Assembly (NCBI GenBank): GCA_002455955.1
Contig: DKLZ01000049.1
Coordinates: 1 to 33,074 of the forward strand
Reading direction: 5' to 3'
Length of the DNA: 33,074 nucleotides
From: Dehalococcoidia bacterium UBA6627
GTDB lineage: Bacteria > Chloroflexota > Dehalococcoidia > UBA2979
The notes under the pieces are model-generated. The model did no database searches, was not told the origin of the DNA, and saw only the letters and a list, made by a program, of their open reading frames with translations. The position numbers and the translations under genes were made by a program. Positions 24,934 through 32,878 of this stretch are shown here, piece after piece (position 1 is the first letter of the stretch; each line of letters opens with the position of its first letter).

Positions 24934-25638
24934 TTACTGTCTCGAATCAAAAGCGTGCAACGGGACACCACCGGAGGTTCGGTTAGCATCATCAAGCCCT
25001 GGGTATGGTGGAAACAGCGACTCAATCTCCCGGCGGATTGGATCGTTATCGGGAAGGTAACTAGAGAAATCTCCGCTGGGTTCTGGACGTCGACGTTGCT
25101 TAGTCACGTCGAAGTCACGGATCTCATCTTGCAACATCATCAATCCCTGGAGAAGTGACTCAGGTCTTGGTGGACATCCAGGAACGTAGACATCTACAGG
25201 TACGACGAGGTTGACTCCAGGTAGGACAGAATAGGCATAGGCGAATGGCCCGCCCATTATTGCGCAACCACCCATCGAAATCACCCAGCGTGGTTCGGCC
25301 ATTTGTAGATAAATGCGACGCAATACCGGAGCCATTTTCCATGTAACTGTTCCGGCAACAATCATTAAGTCAGCTTGACGTGGTGACGCGCGGAAGACTT
25401 CTGAGCCAAAGCGGGCGATGTCGTATCGCGATGTCGCACTCGCTATCATTTCGATCGCGCAGCACGCAAGGCCGAACATCGCTGGCCATAGCGAGGAAGA
25501 GCGTGCCCAGTTCAGAATCCCGTCAACCGAAGTAACGAGGACGTTCTTTCGAATCTCCTCTTCAAGGTCGACACTGGGTTCGTCCCGTCCACCGAGTAAA
25601 GGGTGTGGGATCGTGATCTCAGGTTGTTGGGTGGTCAC
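24934..25638 (-). CDS. nuoB: NADH-quinone oxidoreductase subunit B
   Basis: The complex I subunit that carries the N2 [4Fe-4S] cluster at the quinone site. From the GTG at 25638 the product has 234 residues. The tandem cysteines Cys59-Cys60 (FGLACCAIEM), Cys125 (SMGGCA) and Cys155 (YVPGCPPRPE) are the N2 ligands. GTVTWKMAP and FRASPRQADLMIVAG are also conserved. A TTG 16 codons earlier (25686) keeps the frame open, but the GTG has GGGAGA at good spacing. The C-terminal extension of about 50 residues is longer than in minimal NuoB. Unusually, no nuoA, C or D is adjacent. Its neighbours are nifS and sodN. Confidence 0.92.
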   Translation of the reverse strand: MTTQQPEITIPHPLLGGRDEPSVDLEEEIRKNVLVTSVDGILNWARSSSLWPAMFGLACCAIEMIASATSRYDIARFGSEVFRASPRQADLMIVAGTVTWKMAPVLRRIYLQMAEPRWVISMGGCAIMGGPFAYAYSVLPGVNLVVPVDVYVPGCPPRPESLLQGLMMLQDEIRDFDVTKQRRRPEPSGDFSSYLPDNDPIRREIESLFPPYPGLDDANRTSGGVPLHAFDSRQ

Positions 25639-25732
25639 GCATTCTCCCGACTCAAATAAAGCGATCGCTCGAATCGTAGCGAGCAAGGGATTGTCTAGGC
25701 AAACGGGAATACTCAGTGATTACTAAAGTCAG

Positions 25733-26965
25733 CTATGACTGAAGCCATGGTTGCCAATGTGCAGGAGCTTCTGTGGTTGCTATGGGCGATAGTTCGCGAA
25801 GGCGTTCGACAATCGATGGCAGCTCATTCAGAAGCCTATTGACGTCTTCATCAGTATTGCTGTGCCCAAAGCTGAATCGGAGTGATCCTCGAGCGAGGTC
25901 CTCCGGTACTCCCATCGCTGTTAGGACATGGCTGGGTTCTACGGATCCCGTAGTGCAAGCCGATCCAGAAGATGCTGCGAAGCCAGCGAGGTCGAGTGCA
26001 AGTAGTATTGACTCACCTTCTACGAACCCTATTACTGCAGAGACATTTCCCGGCAGTCGATCGTCAAGAGAAGTAGGTCCAGTTATTCCAGACAGCGAGA
26101 TACGTTTCGGTAGTTCCTCGATTAAACGTCTCTGGAGGGTGCGTTCGTGGGCAAGGTTTGTTTCACGCTCGTGCGACGCGATATTGAGTGCTACTGCAAA
26201 TCCTACGATTGCTGCGGTGTCTTCGGTACCGGCACGACGCCGTTCTTCTTGTCCACCTCCTAGTGCCTGTGGTGCAAGTGGTGTTCCTGATCGGACGTAG
26301 AGTGCTCCAGCACCACGTGGGCCGTAAACCTTATGACTTGTGAAGGTCATCAAATCGATGCCGAGCTCGTCTACATTCACGCCAAGATGAGCGACCGATT
26401 GCACAGCGTCAGTATGAATAAGCACATGCGGATTTTTTTCGCGAGCAGCGTGTGCGATAGCATCTATATTATTAATAGCGCCGACTTCATTATTTGCGTG
26501 CATTACTGAAATGAGCACAGTGTCTTCGCGAACAGACGCTGCAACTTCGTTCGGATCGACTTGCCCCTGACTGTTTATCGTGATGATCGTTACGTCGGCG
26601 TCACCATCGATTTCCAGTTGTTCGGCAGTATCAAGGACAGCGTGATGCTCTGCGGCCGATGTAATCAAGTGGTTGCCTCGGCGCTTACTCGCCGCGAGCA
26701 CTCCACGCAGCGCGAGCGAGTCCGATTCCGAACCTCCGGCGGTGAAGACAACCTCACTAGTGTTAGCGCCGATGAGGTTAGCAATGGACTGACGAGCTTG
26801 GTCGATAGCGCGTCGTGTGGTCTGAGCCTCGACGTATATTGATGAGGGATTCGCCCAGTGCGTGTTTAGATACGGAAGCATAGCTTCTACCACGCGCGGA
26901 TCAGGCGGTGTAGTTGCAGCGTGATCGAGGTACACACGCTTGTTATTTTTGTGTTCGGTTTCCAT
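25733..26965 (-). CDS. nifS: Cysteine desulfurase, NifS/IscS family
   Basis: A PLP enzyme that takes sulfur from cysteine as a persulfide for Fe-S clusters and other thio-cofactors, and that can also release selenium from selenocysteine. The product has 410 residues from the ATG at 26965. Landmarks are YLDHAATTPPDPRV, HANNEVGAIN, the PLP Lys212 in TSHKVYGPRGAGAL, and the catalytic Cys337 in SSGSACTTG, a group I (NifS/IscS) loop. The frame extends 19 codons upstream to a TTG without a ribosome site. It is divergent from an Fe-S-type regulator and a HesB gene, which supports a role in Fe-S assembly. Confidence 0.92.
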   Translation of the reverse strand: METEHKNNKRVYLDHAATTPPDPRVVEAMLPYLNTHWANPSSIYVEAQTTRRAIDQARQSIANLIGANTSEVVFTAGGSESDSLALRGVLAASKRRGNHLITSAAEHHAVLDTAEQLEIDGDADVTIITINSQGQVDPNEVAASVREDTVLISVMHANNEVGAINNIDAIAHAAREKNPHVLIHTDAVQSVAHLGVNVDELGIDLMTFTSHKVYGPRGAGALYVRSGTPLAPQALGGGQEERRRAGTEDTAAIVGFAVALNIASHERETNLAHERTLQRRLIEELPKRISLSGITGPTSLDDRLPGNVSAVIGFVEGESILLALDLAGFAASSGSACTTGSVEPSHVLTAMGVPEDLARGSLRFSFGHSNTDEDVNRLLNELPSIVERLRELSPIATTEAPAHWQPWLQS

Positions 26966-27035
26966 TACTAAAGAGTACCCTGGCTGCGCTGCGAAAGAAG
27001 AAGAACTCTGACTGATATTCAAGATGCCGATTTAG

Positions 27036-27053
27036 CACATCGTATTTAATGTG
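27036..27053. promoter_or_regulatory. Candidate operator between nifS and the regulator
   Basis: CACAT, 8 nt, ATGTG forms an inverted repeat in the 138-bp divergent region between nifS and the winged-helix regulator. Its position suits autoregulation and nifS control. The AT-rich spacer may overlap a -10 element. No experimental motif is claimed. Confidence 0.35.
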
Positions 27054-27100
27054 TAGCCCTTAATGCTGGAAACGCTGCAAAAGCTGTTCTAGTCTCATAG

Positions 27101-27811
27101 GTGATGTCACGAAATGTTAATGGTCGTGTTAAGGGCACACGCGGACAGATTCTCAATATCTTGAGGCGGTCTGCAGCTGCTTCAGTTGATGATTTGTCCG
27201 ACGAGTTAAGGTTGGCGGGTGCGACTGTTCGCCGTCATCTCGATGTGTTGCTTCGTGATGACTTCGTTGCCGTGTCTCAAGTTCGAGGTGGAGCTGGCCG
27301 GCCCCGTCAGATTTTCTCACTTACTGAAAAAGGTGGGGAGCTTTTCCCTCATCACTATGTTCGCATCACGCAACGGCTCCTCGAAGAAATTATGACACTT
27401 ACTCCCGGTGACACAGCTGAGCGCGACGGTAACCAACTAGCGGAACTTGTATTTAGCAAGATGTGTGAACGACTGTTTGACGAATATGGCTCTCGTATTA
27501 TTGGCGATCGGATTGAGGATCGCGTTGCCTTGATGCTGACCTTGCTCGAGGACGAGGGGCTCGATTTCGAGTTGGAACATACGGATGGAGTTCTTCGTCT
27601 GTTAGGTCGCGGTCTTTGCGCACGGATTGGTTATGGTTCCATTGGAACTAATGGTGTTACCCACGACCGTAAACTTCTTGAGCGGTTGCTAGGTGTTCCT
27701 GTGAAGGCTCTTCCTGTGGAAGAGGTTCCACACGATTTTCTATGCGGGTTCGAAGTAGGTGATTTGACCAGCGAGAGAATAGACGCGGTAGCACCGGCTG
27801 AATATCATTAG
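27101..27811 (+). CDS. Winged-helix regulator, SufR-like (DeoR/ArsR type)
   Basis: A 236-residue DNA-binding protein. The N-terminal winged helix (about 14-80) has a recognition helix in AGATVRRHLDVLL and a wing GGAGRPRQIFSLTEKG, a pattern shared with SufR and related iron-sulfur repressors. The C-terminal domain keeps Cys173 and Cys215 in the arrangement of SufR cluster ligands, but the middle Cys expected between them (near VTHDR, 186-190) is absent; Cys122 lies elsewhere. The start is GTG at 27101 or ATG at 27104. It is divergent from nifS and 49 bp before a HesB gene, so it probably controls Fe-S assembly. Confidence 0.72.
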   Translation: MMSRNVNGRVKGTRGQILNILRRSAAASVDDLSDELRLAGATVRRHLDVLLRDDFVAVSQVRGGAGRPRQIFSLTEKGGELFPHHYVRITQRLLEEIMTLTPGDTAERDGNQLAELVFSKMCERLFDEYGSRIIGDRIEDRVALMLTLLEDEGLDFELEHTDGVLRLLGRGLCARIGYGSIGTNGVTHDRKLLERLLGVPVKALPVEEVPHDFLCGFEVGDLTSERIDAVAPAEYH

Positions 27812-27860
27812 TCTGTACAATCTATTTGAATCGAAAGCACGAGCTTCACTGGAGGAAACC

Positions 27861-28298
27861 ATGACAGGTGAGTTATTGCCCGGAATGGGTACTACTTTGG
27901 TGGCAGATGCAAACGAACCAGCTCCAGAATTCACTGGTCCGCTTGTGACGATCACTGAACGCGCTGCAGAAAAGGCAAAGTCACTTTTGGAAGACAAAGG
28001 TTATTCCGAAGGGATGCTTCGTGTCTTTGTTGTAGGTGGTGGTTGCTCTGGTTTCCAGTATGGGATGGCGATCGCCGAGGAAGCTGATTCAGGCGACACG
28101 ATCATTGAGGCGGAGGGTGGAGCGCGCATCGTCGTAGATGCCGATTCAGTTCCAATGATTGCTGGCGCTGAAATTGACTTTGTCGAAGATCTGATGAAGT
28201 CAGGTTTTACGATTTACAATCCGAATGCGGTGTCGTCCTGTGCTTGCGGATCGTCGTTCCAGGCATCAGGCCATGAGGGTACCCCTCGACCTTGTTGA
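27861..28298 (+). CDS. HesB/IscA/ErpA-type Fe-S cluster carrier
   Basis: An A-type carrier that passes Fe-S clusters to client proteins. The 145-residue protein has a variable N-terminal 25 residues, then VTITERAAEKAKSLL and the three cluster cysteines: Cys62 in GGGCSGFQYG and Cys127/Cys129 in SSCACGSSF. The FTIYNPN segment before the pair is typical of the ErpA group. The ATG follows a full GGAGG Shine-Dalgarno. It is very likely co-transcribed with the regulator upstream. A hairpin without a U-tract, GGCAGAA/TTCTGCC, lies at 28330-28355 downstream. Confidence 0.92.
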   Translation: MTGELLPGMGTTLVADANEPAPEFTGPLVTITERAAEKAKSLLEDKGYSEGMLRVFVVGGGCSGFQYGMAIAEEADSGDTIIEAEGGARIVVDADSVPMIAGAEIDFVEDLMKSGFTIYNPNAVSSCACGSSFQASGHEGTPRPC

Positions 28299-28329
28299 TA
28301 GTTTTCTGGTAAATCACCGAATGCACTCG

Positions 28330-28355
28330 GGCAGAACAGGAAAAATGTTTCTGCC
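28330..28355 (+). terminator. Possible terminator hairpin after the HesB gene
   Basis: GGCAGAA (28330-28336) pairs with TTCTGCC (28349-28355) around a 12-nt A-rich loop, 32 bp after the HesB stop. Only TTGTC follows, so intrinsic termination would be weak. No other hairpin is evident before the next gene. Confidence 0.3.
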
Positions 28356-28463
28356 TTGTCGGAGTTCTCGTTACGACTGATGCTATCTCTATTGCTTTCT
28401 ATAAGTCGTTTCTGTGCTCTGCAGCCCGCGCGATTAGCTTATTGCGTATAAGGAGATCAAAAG

Positions 28464-28907
28464 ATGCAGGCCTGGATCACTGTTGGTTCGCCGGAGAATT
28501 TCGAAGTTCTTCGTGCTCGAAAGTTTGACCTCTCGGCATTCAAAGCAACTAGGCGCAAGCAATCTAGTGAGATGGAACCGGGTGATCGGATCGTCTACTA
28601 CTTGACTAAGGAAGTGCTATTCGGAGGTATCGTCGAAGTTACTGGTGAAATGTTTGAAGACGTTTCGGATATCGGCCTACGTTCTGACGGAAAGCCAGGC
28701 GAAGACTACCCATTTCGGATCAGTACAACACCAATTGTGATTCCTGACCAAGGGAATTACGTGGATGTTCGAGAGATCACGGATCTTCTTGAAAAAACCC
28801 GCAAATTAGGACCGAAGAAGTTAGGTATGGCGTTCCGAGGTAACCTACATAAGATATCAGGTAGCGATTATCAAGAGATTGAGCGGCTCCTCCGAGGGCG
28901 TCTATAG
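28464..28907 (+). CDS. EVE-domain protein
   Basis: A 147-residue protein formed almost entirely by an EVE (PUA-like) domain: AWITVGSPENFEVLRARKFDLSAF at the start, the MEPGDRIVYYLTKEVLFGGIVEVTG barrel core, and PFRISTTPIVIPDQGNYVD. EVE domains bind modified bases in DNA or RNA and are found both in stand-alone form and in restriction and CRISPR contexts. Here it is stand-alone, with no restriction genes nearby. The ATG has AAGGAG 8 nt upstream. The aromatic cage residues cannot be assigned with certainty by eye. Confidence 0.8.
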   Translation: MQAWITVGSPENFEVLRARKFDLSAFKATRRKQSSEMEPGDRIVYYLTKEVLFGGIVEVTGEMFEDVSDIGLRSDGKPGEDYPFRISTTPIVIPDQGNYVDVREITDLLEKTRKLGPKKLGMAFRGNLHKISGSDYQEIERLLRGRL

Positions 28908-29115
28908 GACAGAGCATGAGGCGTGATTCTCTGATACGGAGTTTGTTGCGCCGTCATCGGAGGCATTAGGGGATATAGAGCGGTAACTTTTGTGGACATT
29001 TCCGTCCCAACGTTTGTTGACATAACTGTGAATGAGTGACGATGTGCCACGCTGGCAAGCGATGGTTATGTAATTCGGTTTGTACTAGATTCGATCGCAA
29101 TAAAGTGGATTCACG

Positions 29116-29163
29116 ATGACAGATTCAATTTCTACTGAAACTTCACTTCACGATCAGCGATGA
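29116..29163 (+). CDS. Possible 15-residue leader peptide upstream of the DUF255-like gene
   Basis: ATG at 29116 opens a frame for MTDSISTETSLHDQR that ends at TGA 29161-29163, overlapping the ATG of the next gene (29160) as ATGA. The downstream gene has no visible Shine-Dalgarno of its own, so translation of this short frame could deliver ribosomes to it. The upstream site (AAGTGGA) is only moderate. Chance cannot be ruled out. Confidence 0.3.
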   Translation: MTDSISTETSLHDQR

Positions 29164-30803
29164 GCATCCCATGGCGAGAATGGGATAAGGGCTTGTTTAG
29201 GGATCCTACGATTGCTGACCAACTCCGGGTGCTAGTGATTTCACCTAGTTGGAATGTAAGGTTCACCGAACTCCTCGAAACTACTTTTACTGATGCGCGC
29301 GTTGTCCGTTACTTGAACGATGATGTAACGCCTATACAAGTTGCTTTAGAAGATCGTCCTGACGTTGCATTACGTTATGCAGAGAATGAGCAGGTCACTG
29401 TTGCTTTGCTAACGCCAGACGGTTCTCTTCTGGCTAAAATTCTTGAACCATCCCCCGAAAAGCTTCTTGTAGCTCTCGATTTATGGATATCGCGTTGGGG
29501 AGCGGAGCGCGATGAGGTACTAGCTGAATTAGAAGCCGAGCAAGTTGTCCGCAACGCTAGTCTTCAACCTCACCGTGGAGATCTCACACCAGCATTGCTC
29601 GAGATCGCACTAGGCCGGGAAGAGCCACAGAATAGTATTGCTAATTTCGAACAAGTACGCCTCTGGCTCTACGCCCACCGTCGGCGTTCAGATTATAGTG
29701 CCCGGCGCAATGCATTTCTCGCGCTTCAGCGACGTGTCAATGGAGCTGGATTTGACAACGTGTCTGGAGCTTTTCGCCATTGCTCTGATATCGAACTAGC
29801 TAGTGCGCCTCTGTTAGCTGAAGATCAGGGTCGCTGGTTGATTCTATTGGCCGGTTTAGCAGCCGCAGATATCGATGAGTATCAGTGGGCACGAGAAGTC
29901 GCATCTCAAACGATCGATTTCGTGGAAAATGAGCTACTTATTTCGACCGGCGGCTTCTCTTATTGTGCGAGTGATTCACGCATCATGACTCATTCGAATG
30001 CGATGCTCGCTCGTGGCCTGATTGCTTGTGGAGTTGTTTTCGATCGAGTTGACTGGCGGAGTCGTGGGCAAACAGCAGTAGATTTTTTGCTCCGCTACTC
30101 ATGGGCTGCGGAGGCTGGTTTTTATCGCATTTGGGATGGCATACCGCAGACACTTGGTCAGCTTGGAGATCAGGTCATCGCTGCACAGGCTCTGCTTGAT
30201 GGATATGAGTTAACTGGGCGAGCGAGTTATCTCCATCACGCACAAGCTGTTGCACGTTTGCTTGAGAAGAAATTTCGTCGGTCTAACGGCACTCTAGCGG
30301 ATATAGATAAAACTAATGCAATGGAGGGGCTACTCGAAGAGTCAAGGTTTTCTTTGATCGAAAATGCCGAGGCTTCCGAATTACTTATCCGGTTAGGGCA
30401 TCTAACGCATGATAATCGTTATGTGGAGACAGCTTACTCAATACTAGAGGCAGTGATTGGCGATTTTGATGCGATGGATCAAGAAAATGCTTGTGCACTA
30501 GCCCGCGTCTCTGACCGACTCTTATCGATTGAAGTTGAGGTGAAGATCATCGCTGTAGCACCGCCAGGCGAGGTCGACAGCATCGCGGATCCACTCCATA
30601 AGGAAGCACTAATGCTTCCGCTCGCAGCATCTACCATCCAGCGTCTCAATCCAGATATTGACGATGATTTAGTCGCTCAACTTGGGATTCCAAGTCAAGT
30701 TGCTGGTGCGATTTGTTGCATCTCTGGTGAGTATAGTCGTGTTCTCAAACATCCTGATGAGTTATTGCCCGCTATCGAGCAAGCGCTCTCGACTTCTGTC
30801 TAA
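29160..30803 (+). CDS. Degenerate DUF255/YyaL-like protein lacking the thioredoxin CXXC
   Basis: A 547-residue protein. The first 110 residues align by pattern with the thioredoxin-like DUF255 domain: PWREWDKGLF, then LRVLVISPSWNVRF, TFTDARVVRYLND, DRPDVALRY and TVALLTPDGSLLA. The family's CHWCHVM active site is replaced by the SWNV region, so no redox pair remains. The rest resembles the alpha/alpha-barrel half of YyaL/spermatogenesis-associated protein 20 relatives, for example GAFRHCSDIELASAPLLAEDQGRWLIL, GGFSYCASDSR and QLGDQVIAAQALLDGYELTGR. It is shorter than the usual 650-700 residues. Function is unknown even in intact members. Confidence 0.68.
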   Translation: MSIPWREWDKGLFRDPTIADQLRVLVISPSWNVRFTELLETTFTDARVVRYLNDDVTPIQVALEDRPDVALRYAENEQVTVALLTPDGSLLAKILEPSPEKLLVALDLWISRWGAERDEVLAELEAEQVVRNASLQPHRGDLTPALLEIALGREEPQNSIANFEQVRLWLYAHRRRSDYSARRNAFLALQRRVNGAGFDNVSGAFRHCSDIELASAPLLAEDQGRWLILLAGLAAADIDEYQWAREVASQTIDFVENELLISTGGFSYCASDSRIMTHSNAMLARGLIACGVVFDRVDWRSRGQTAVDFLLRYSWAAEAGFYRIWDGIPQTLGQLGDQVIAAQALLDGYELTGRASYLHHAQAVARLLEKKFRRSNGTLADIDKTNAMEGLLEESRFSLIENAEASELLIRLGHLTHDNRYVETAYSILEAVIGDFDAMDQENACALARVSDRLLSIEVEVKIIAVAPPGEVDSIADPLHKEALMLPLAASTIQRLNPDIDDDLVAQLGIPSQVAGAICCISGEYSRVLKHPDELLPAIEQALSTSV

Positions 30804-30973
30804 TCTCGTTAATTATCGCGCACGGATGATCGCTCGTGAGAACACGCGTCCCCCACGAAAGCGGCAGCACACAGAAGAAAAAACAGAAACAAAAATTTTA
30901 TTTGCAAAGATTGGTGTTTAGTAGACGTGCATAATGGCTAAGACTAGGAAATCAACAACTCCTGCGAGGAATT

Positions 30974-31279
30974 ATGCTTCACTTAGTGACTGCCATCCAC
31001 AGTCCCGATATCTGTCCTGCTGCGAGCGATAGTGCGAAGGAGATCGCTCTGCCAGGAATCGCAGCTCTTGCAAGCAAAACGACACCGAACGACATCAAGC
31101 TGGTTGGTTCTTGGGCCAGTATGCCTGGGCACACTCTGTATGCAGTGGTAGATGCACCGAATGCGCACTTGGTCAACGAATTCTTTGTGCAGGAAGGATT
31201 TGGTAGCTATTCAACAGTGAACGTGATACCGGTCGTTGATATTGACGAACTGTATCAGCGTTTGAGCAACGATCATTAG
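30974..31279 (+). CDS. DUF3303-like small protein
   Basis: A 101-residue single-domain protein beginning MLHLVTAIHSPDICP, with a beta-strand/helix pattern like ferredoxin-fold dimeric alpha/beta barrel proteins: IKLVGSWASMPGHTLYAVVDAPNAHLVNEFF and VNVIPVVDIDELYQRL. The W/H/Y-x-V-x-(D/E)-A-x block and the VIPVVD ending recall the DUF3303 family. No catalytic residues can be named. GAGGAATT precedes the ATG. Positions 30804-30973 upstream hold an A-rich stretch and nothing else I recognise. A perfect 10-bp inverted repeat follows the gene. Confidence 0.6.
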   Translation: MLHLVTAIHSPDICPAASDSAKEIALPGIAALASKTTPNDIKLVGSWASMPGHTLYAVVDAPNAHLVNEFFVQEGFGSYSTVNVIPVVDIDELYQRLSNDH

Positions 31280-31281
31280 AG

Positions 31282-31317
31282 ACTGCCTAGCCAATTGCGT
31301 GTGATTAGCTAGGCAGT
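31282..31317 (+). terminator. Perfect 10-bp hairpin after the DUF3303-like gene
   Basis: ACTGCCTAGC (31282-31291) and GCTAGGCAGT (31308-31317) are exact inverted repeats around a 16-nt spacer, starting 3 bp after the stop codon. No U-tract follows, so it may act as a weak terminator or protect the 3' end of the upstream mRNA. Confidence 0.5.
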
Positions 31318-31341
31318 GGTACCTGCATGTATGTGAGTTAG

Positions 31342-32001
31342 ATGGGGGAGCGCATTATCTCCACCACGCACAAGTTATTTTCGTCTCTTGTTGAGGAAGT
31401 CTCCGAATGCTACTCCTGCGAGGAGATGGCATATGTTCATGTACTGGGTAGTGTTTGTGGACCACTTGACGCACATTTGCTGATTGTTGGAGAAGCTCCT
31501 GGTCGACTTGGATCTGCGAAGACGGGTATCCCTTTTCGAGGCGACCGATCGAGTTACCGACTTGATGCATTACTAGAGTTCGCTGGAATCGATCGTTCGG
31601 AAGTGTTCGTCACCAATGCGGTGCTGTGTAATCCACTACGGTGTTTCGGTGATCATGTTCGAAACCGCACGCCTCGTGCCCGTGAACTGGCTGCTTGTGA
31701 TTCTTTTTTTAGACGAACACTCGATTTGGTACAGGCTCCGATTGTCGTTGCTCTAGGAGCAATTGCCTTACGAGCGCTGAACCAAATCGAACGGCATGAT
31801 ATCGATCGAGTTTCAATAGAAGCGGGTCGGCCAAGGCCGTGGGCTGGGCGTACCCTCATCCCGTTAGTTCATCCGAGTCCACGAACGCAAGGATTGCGGA
31901 GTTGGGCTGAGCAACGGTTAGATTGGGCGAGCGTGGGAGAGCTAGTGCGTCAGCAACCACTAGAATTTAAGGTCAACAATTCCAAGGATCTGTTGAAGTG
32001 A
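31342..32001 (+). CDS. Fe-S uracil-DNA glycosylase, family 4-like
   Basis: Predicted to remove uracil from DNA. The 219-residue protein has Cys23-X2-Cys26 near the start, motif GEAPG at 50-54, GIPFRGDRSSYRLDALL, VFVTNAVLCNP with Cys96, Cys119 in ELAACDSFF, and the motif HPSPR at 177-181 that inserts into DNA. The four cysteines occupy the positions of the [4Fe-4S] ligands in thermophile-type UDGs. Differences from the consensus include NAVLCNP for N-x-V-K-C-R-P and HPSPR for HPSAALR. The ATG at 31342 lacks a strong Shine-Dalgarno. The stop codon overlaps the next gene's GTG. Confidence 0.85.
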   Translation: MGERIISTTHKLFSSLVEEVSECYSCEEMAYVHVLGSVCGPLDAHLLIVGEAPGRLGSAKTGIPFRGDRSSYRLDALLEFAGIDRSEVFVTNAVLCNPLRCFGDHVRNRTPRARELAACDSFFRRTLDLVQAPIVVALGAIALRALNQIERHDIDRVSIEAGRPRPWAGRTLIPLVHPSPRTQGLRSWAEQRLDWASVGELVRQQPLEFKVNNSKDLLK

Positions 32002-32831
32002 ATCCTTCGGCGCTTCCCTACACAGTCTTATTGCTGCTCACCGAGCTTGCGGTCGGTGGACTTGTGGTACTCACAATCGTTGACGCTCGCGGCCAGGTCA
32101 CGCGTGGATATGTAAAGGCGGGAGCGATAACGATCCTGCCACTAGCGCTTCTTGCTGCGTGGACCTTTGCTGTTCTTGATCCTGTTGATGACATTGACGG
32201 ATATACCCTGAATCGCACGTGGTTTAATCCAGCGCTTGTTGGTTTAGCTTTATTTGTCTTGGTGATTGTTGCTCATCTGATTGTCGTCTTTCGTGAAAGG
32301 CGTCAGGCCGGCATTCGATTGGGGATTGTGGGCAGCGTTGTGGGACTTATAGCGCTCTTCGCTATAGCTCTTTTGGTTGCACCGCCTGCTTGGTCGACCT
32401 GGGGTCTTGTGGGGAGTGTTATGGCCGCGGCGTTGCTCCTTGGTAGTGCGCTAATGGCGATGATGTGGGGGCACTGGTATCTCACGTCAGGCCGTCTTCC
32501 CAAGGAGCCTATGGAGGAGATGGCGCTCTTGGTGTGTGGAGCCGTGATCATTCAGGCGTTATTTATCTTCCTCGCGCTGGTTATTCCTGCTCGAGAGGTC
32601 CCTCTTTCAGAGGGTGCGATCGGCGTTGAACTTGGAAGTAACCCTGCGTTTTGGCTGCGCTTGTCAGCTGGATTGACTTTTCCAGCCGTGCTCGCATTTC
32701 TTGCCTGGCGGACTGCACGAATCCGAGGAATGATGTCAGCAACGGGTCTGCTTTATATTGCCTTGGGTCTGTTGCTCGCAGGTGAGGTGCTTGCCCGTGG
32801 TTTGCTCTTTAGTACTGGACAAGCTCTGTAG
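31998..32831 (+). CDS. Polytopic membrane protein, unassigned
   Basis: A 277-residue protein with about eight hydrophobic segments (near residues 8-27, 41-60, 78-98, 109-129, 134-156, 175-196, 218-236 and 246-268). The loops are short and the only conspicuous polar motif is MMWGHWYLTSGRLP, with His159 at a membrane edge; His93 lies in the third segment. Paired intramembrane histidines could bind haem, but that is speculation. The GTG start at 31998 overlaps the UDG stop by 4 nt, so translation is coupled to it. A lipoprotein gene begins 48 bp downstream. I do not recognise the family. Confidence 0.7.
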   Translation: MNPSALPYTVLLLLTELAVGGLVVLTIVDARGQVTRGYVKAGAITILPLALLAAWTFAVLDPVDDIDGYTLNRTWFNPALVGLALFVLVIVAHLIVVFRERRQAGIRLGIVGSVVGLIALFAIALLVAPPAWSTWGLVGSVMAAALLLGSALMAMMWGHWYLTSGRLPKEPMEEMALLVCGAVIIQALFIFLALVIPAREVPLSEGAIGVELGSNPAFWLRLSAGLTFPAVLAFLAWRTARIRGMMSATGLLYIALGLLLAGEVLARGLLFSTGQAL

Positions 32832-32878
32832 AAGTTTCGTTTGAATTTAATTTCTTGAAGTACAAAGATTATTTACAT

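Noticed and set aside
30682..30921. A 79-codon frame overlapping the end of the DUF255-like gene
   Set aside because: Mostly inside the larger gene in another frame, with a lysine/arginine-rich tail from an A-rich intergenic stretch and no convincing start site.
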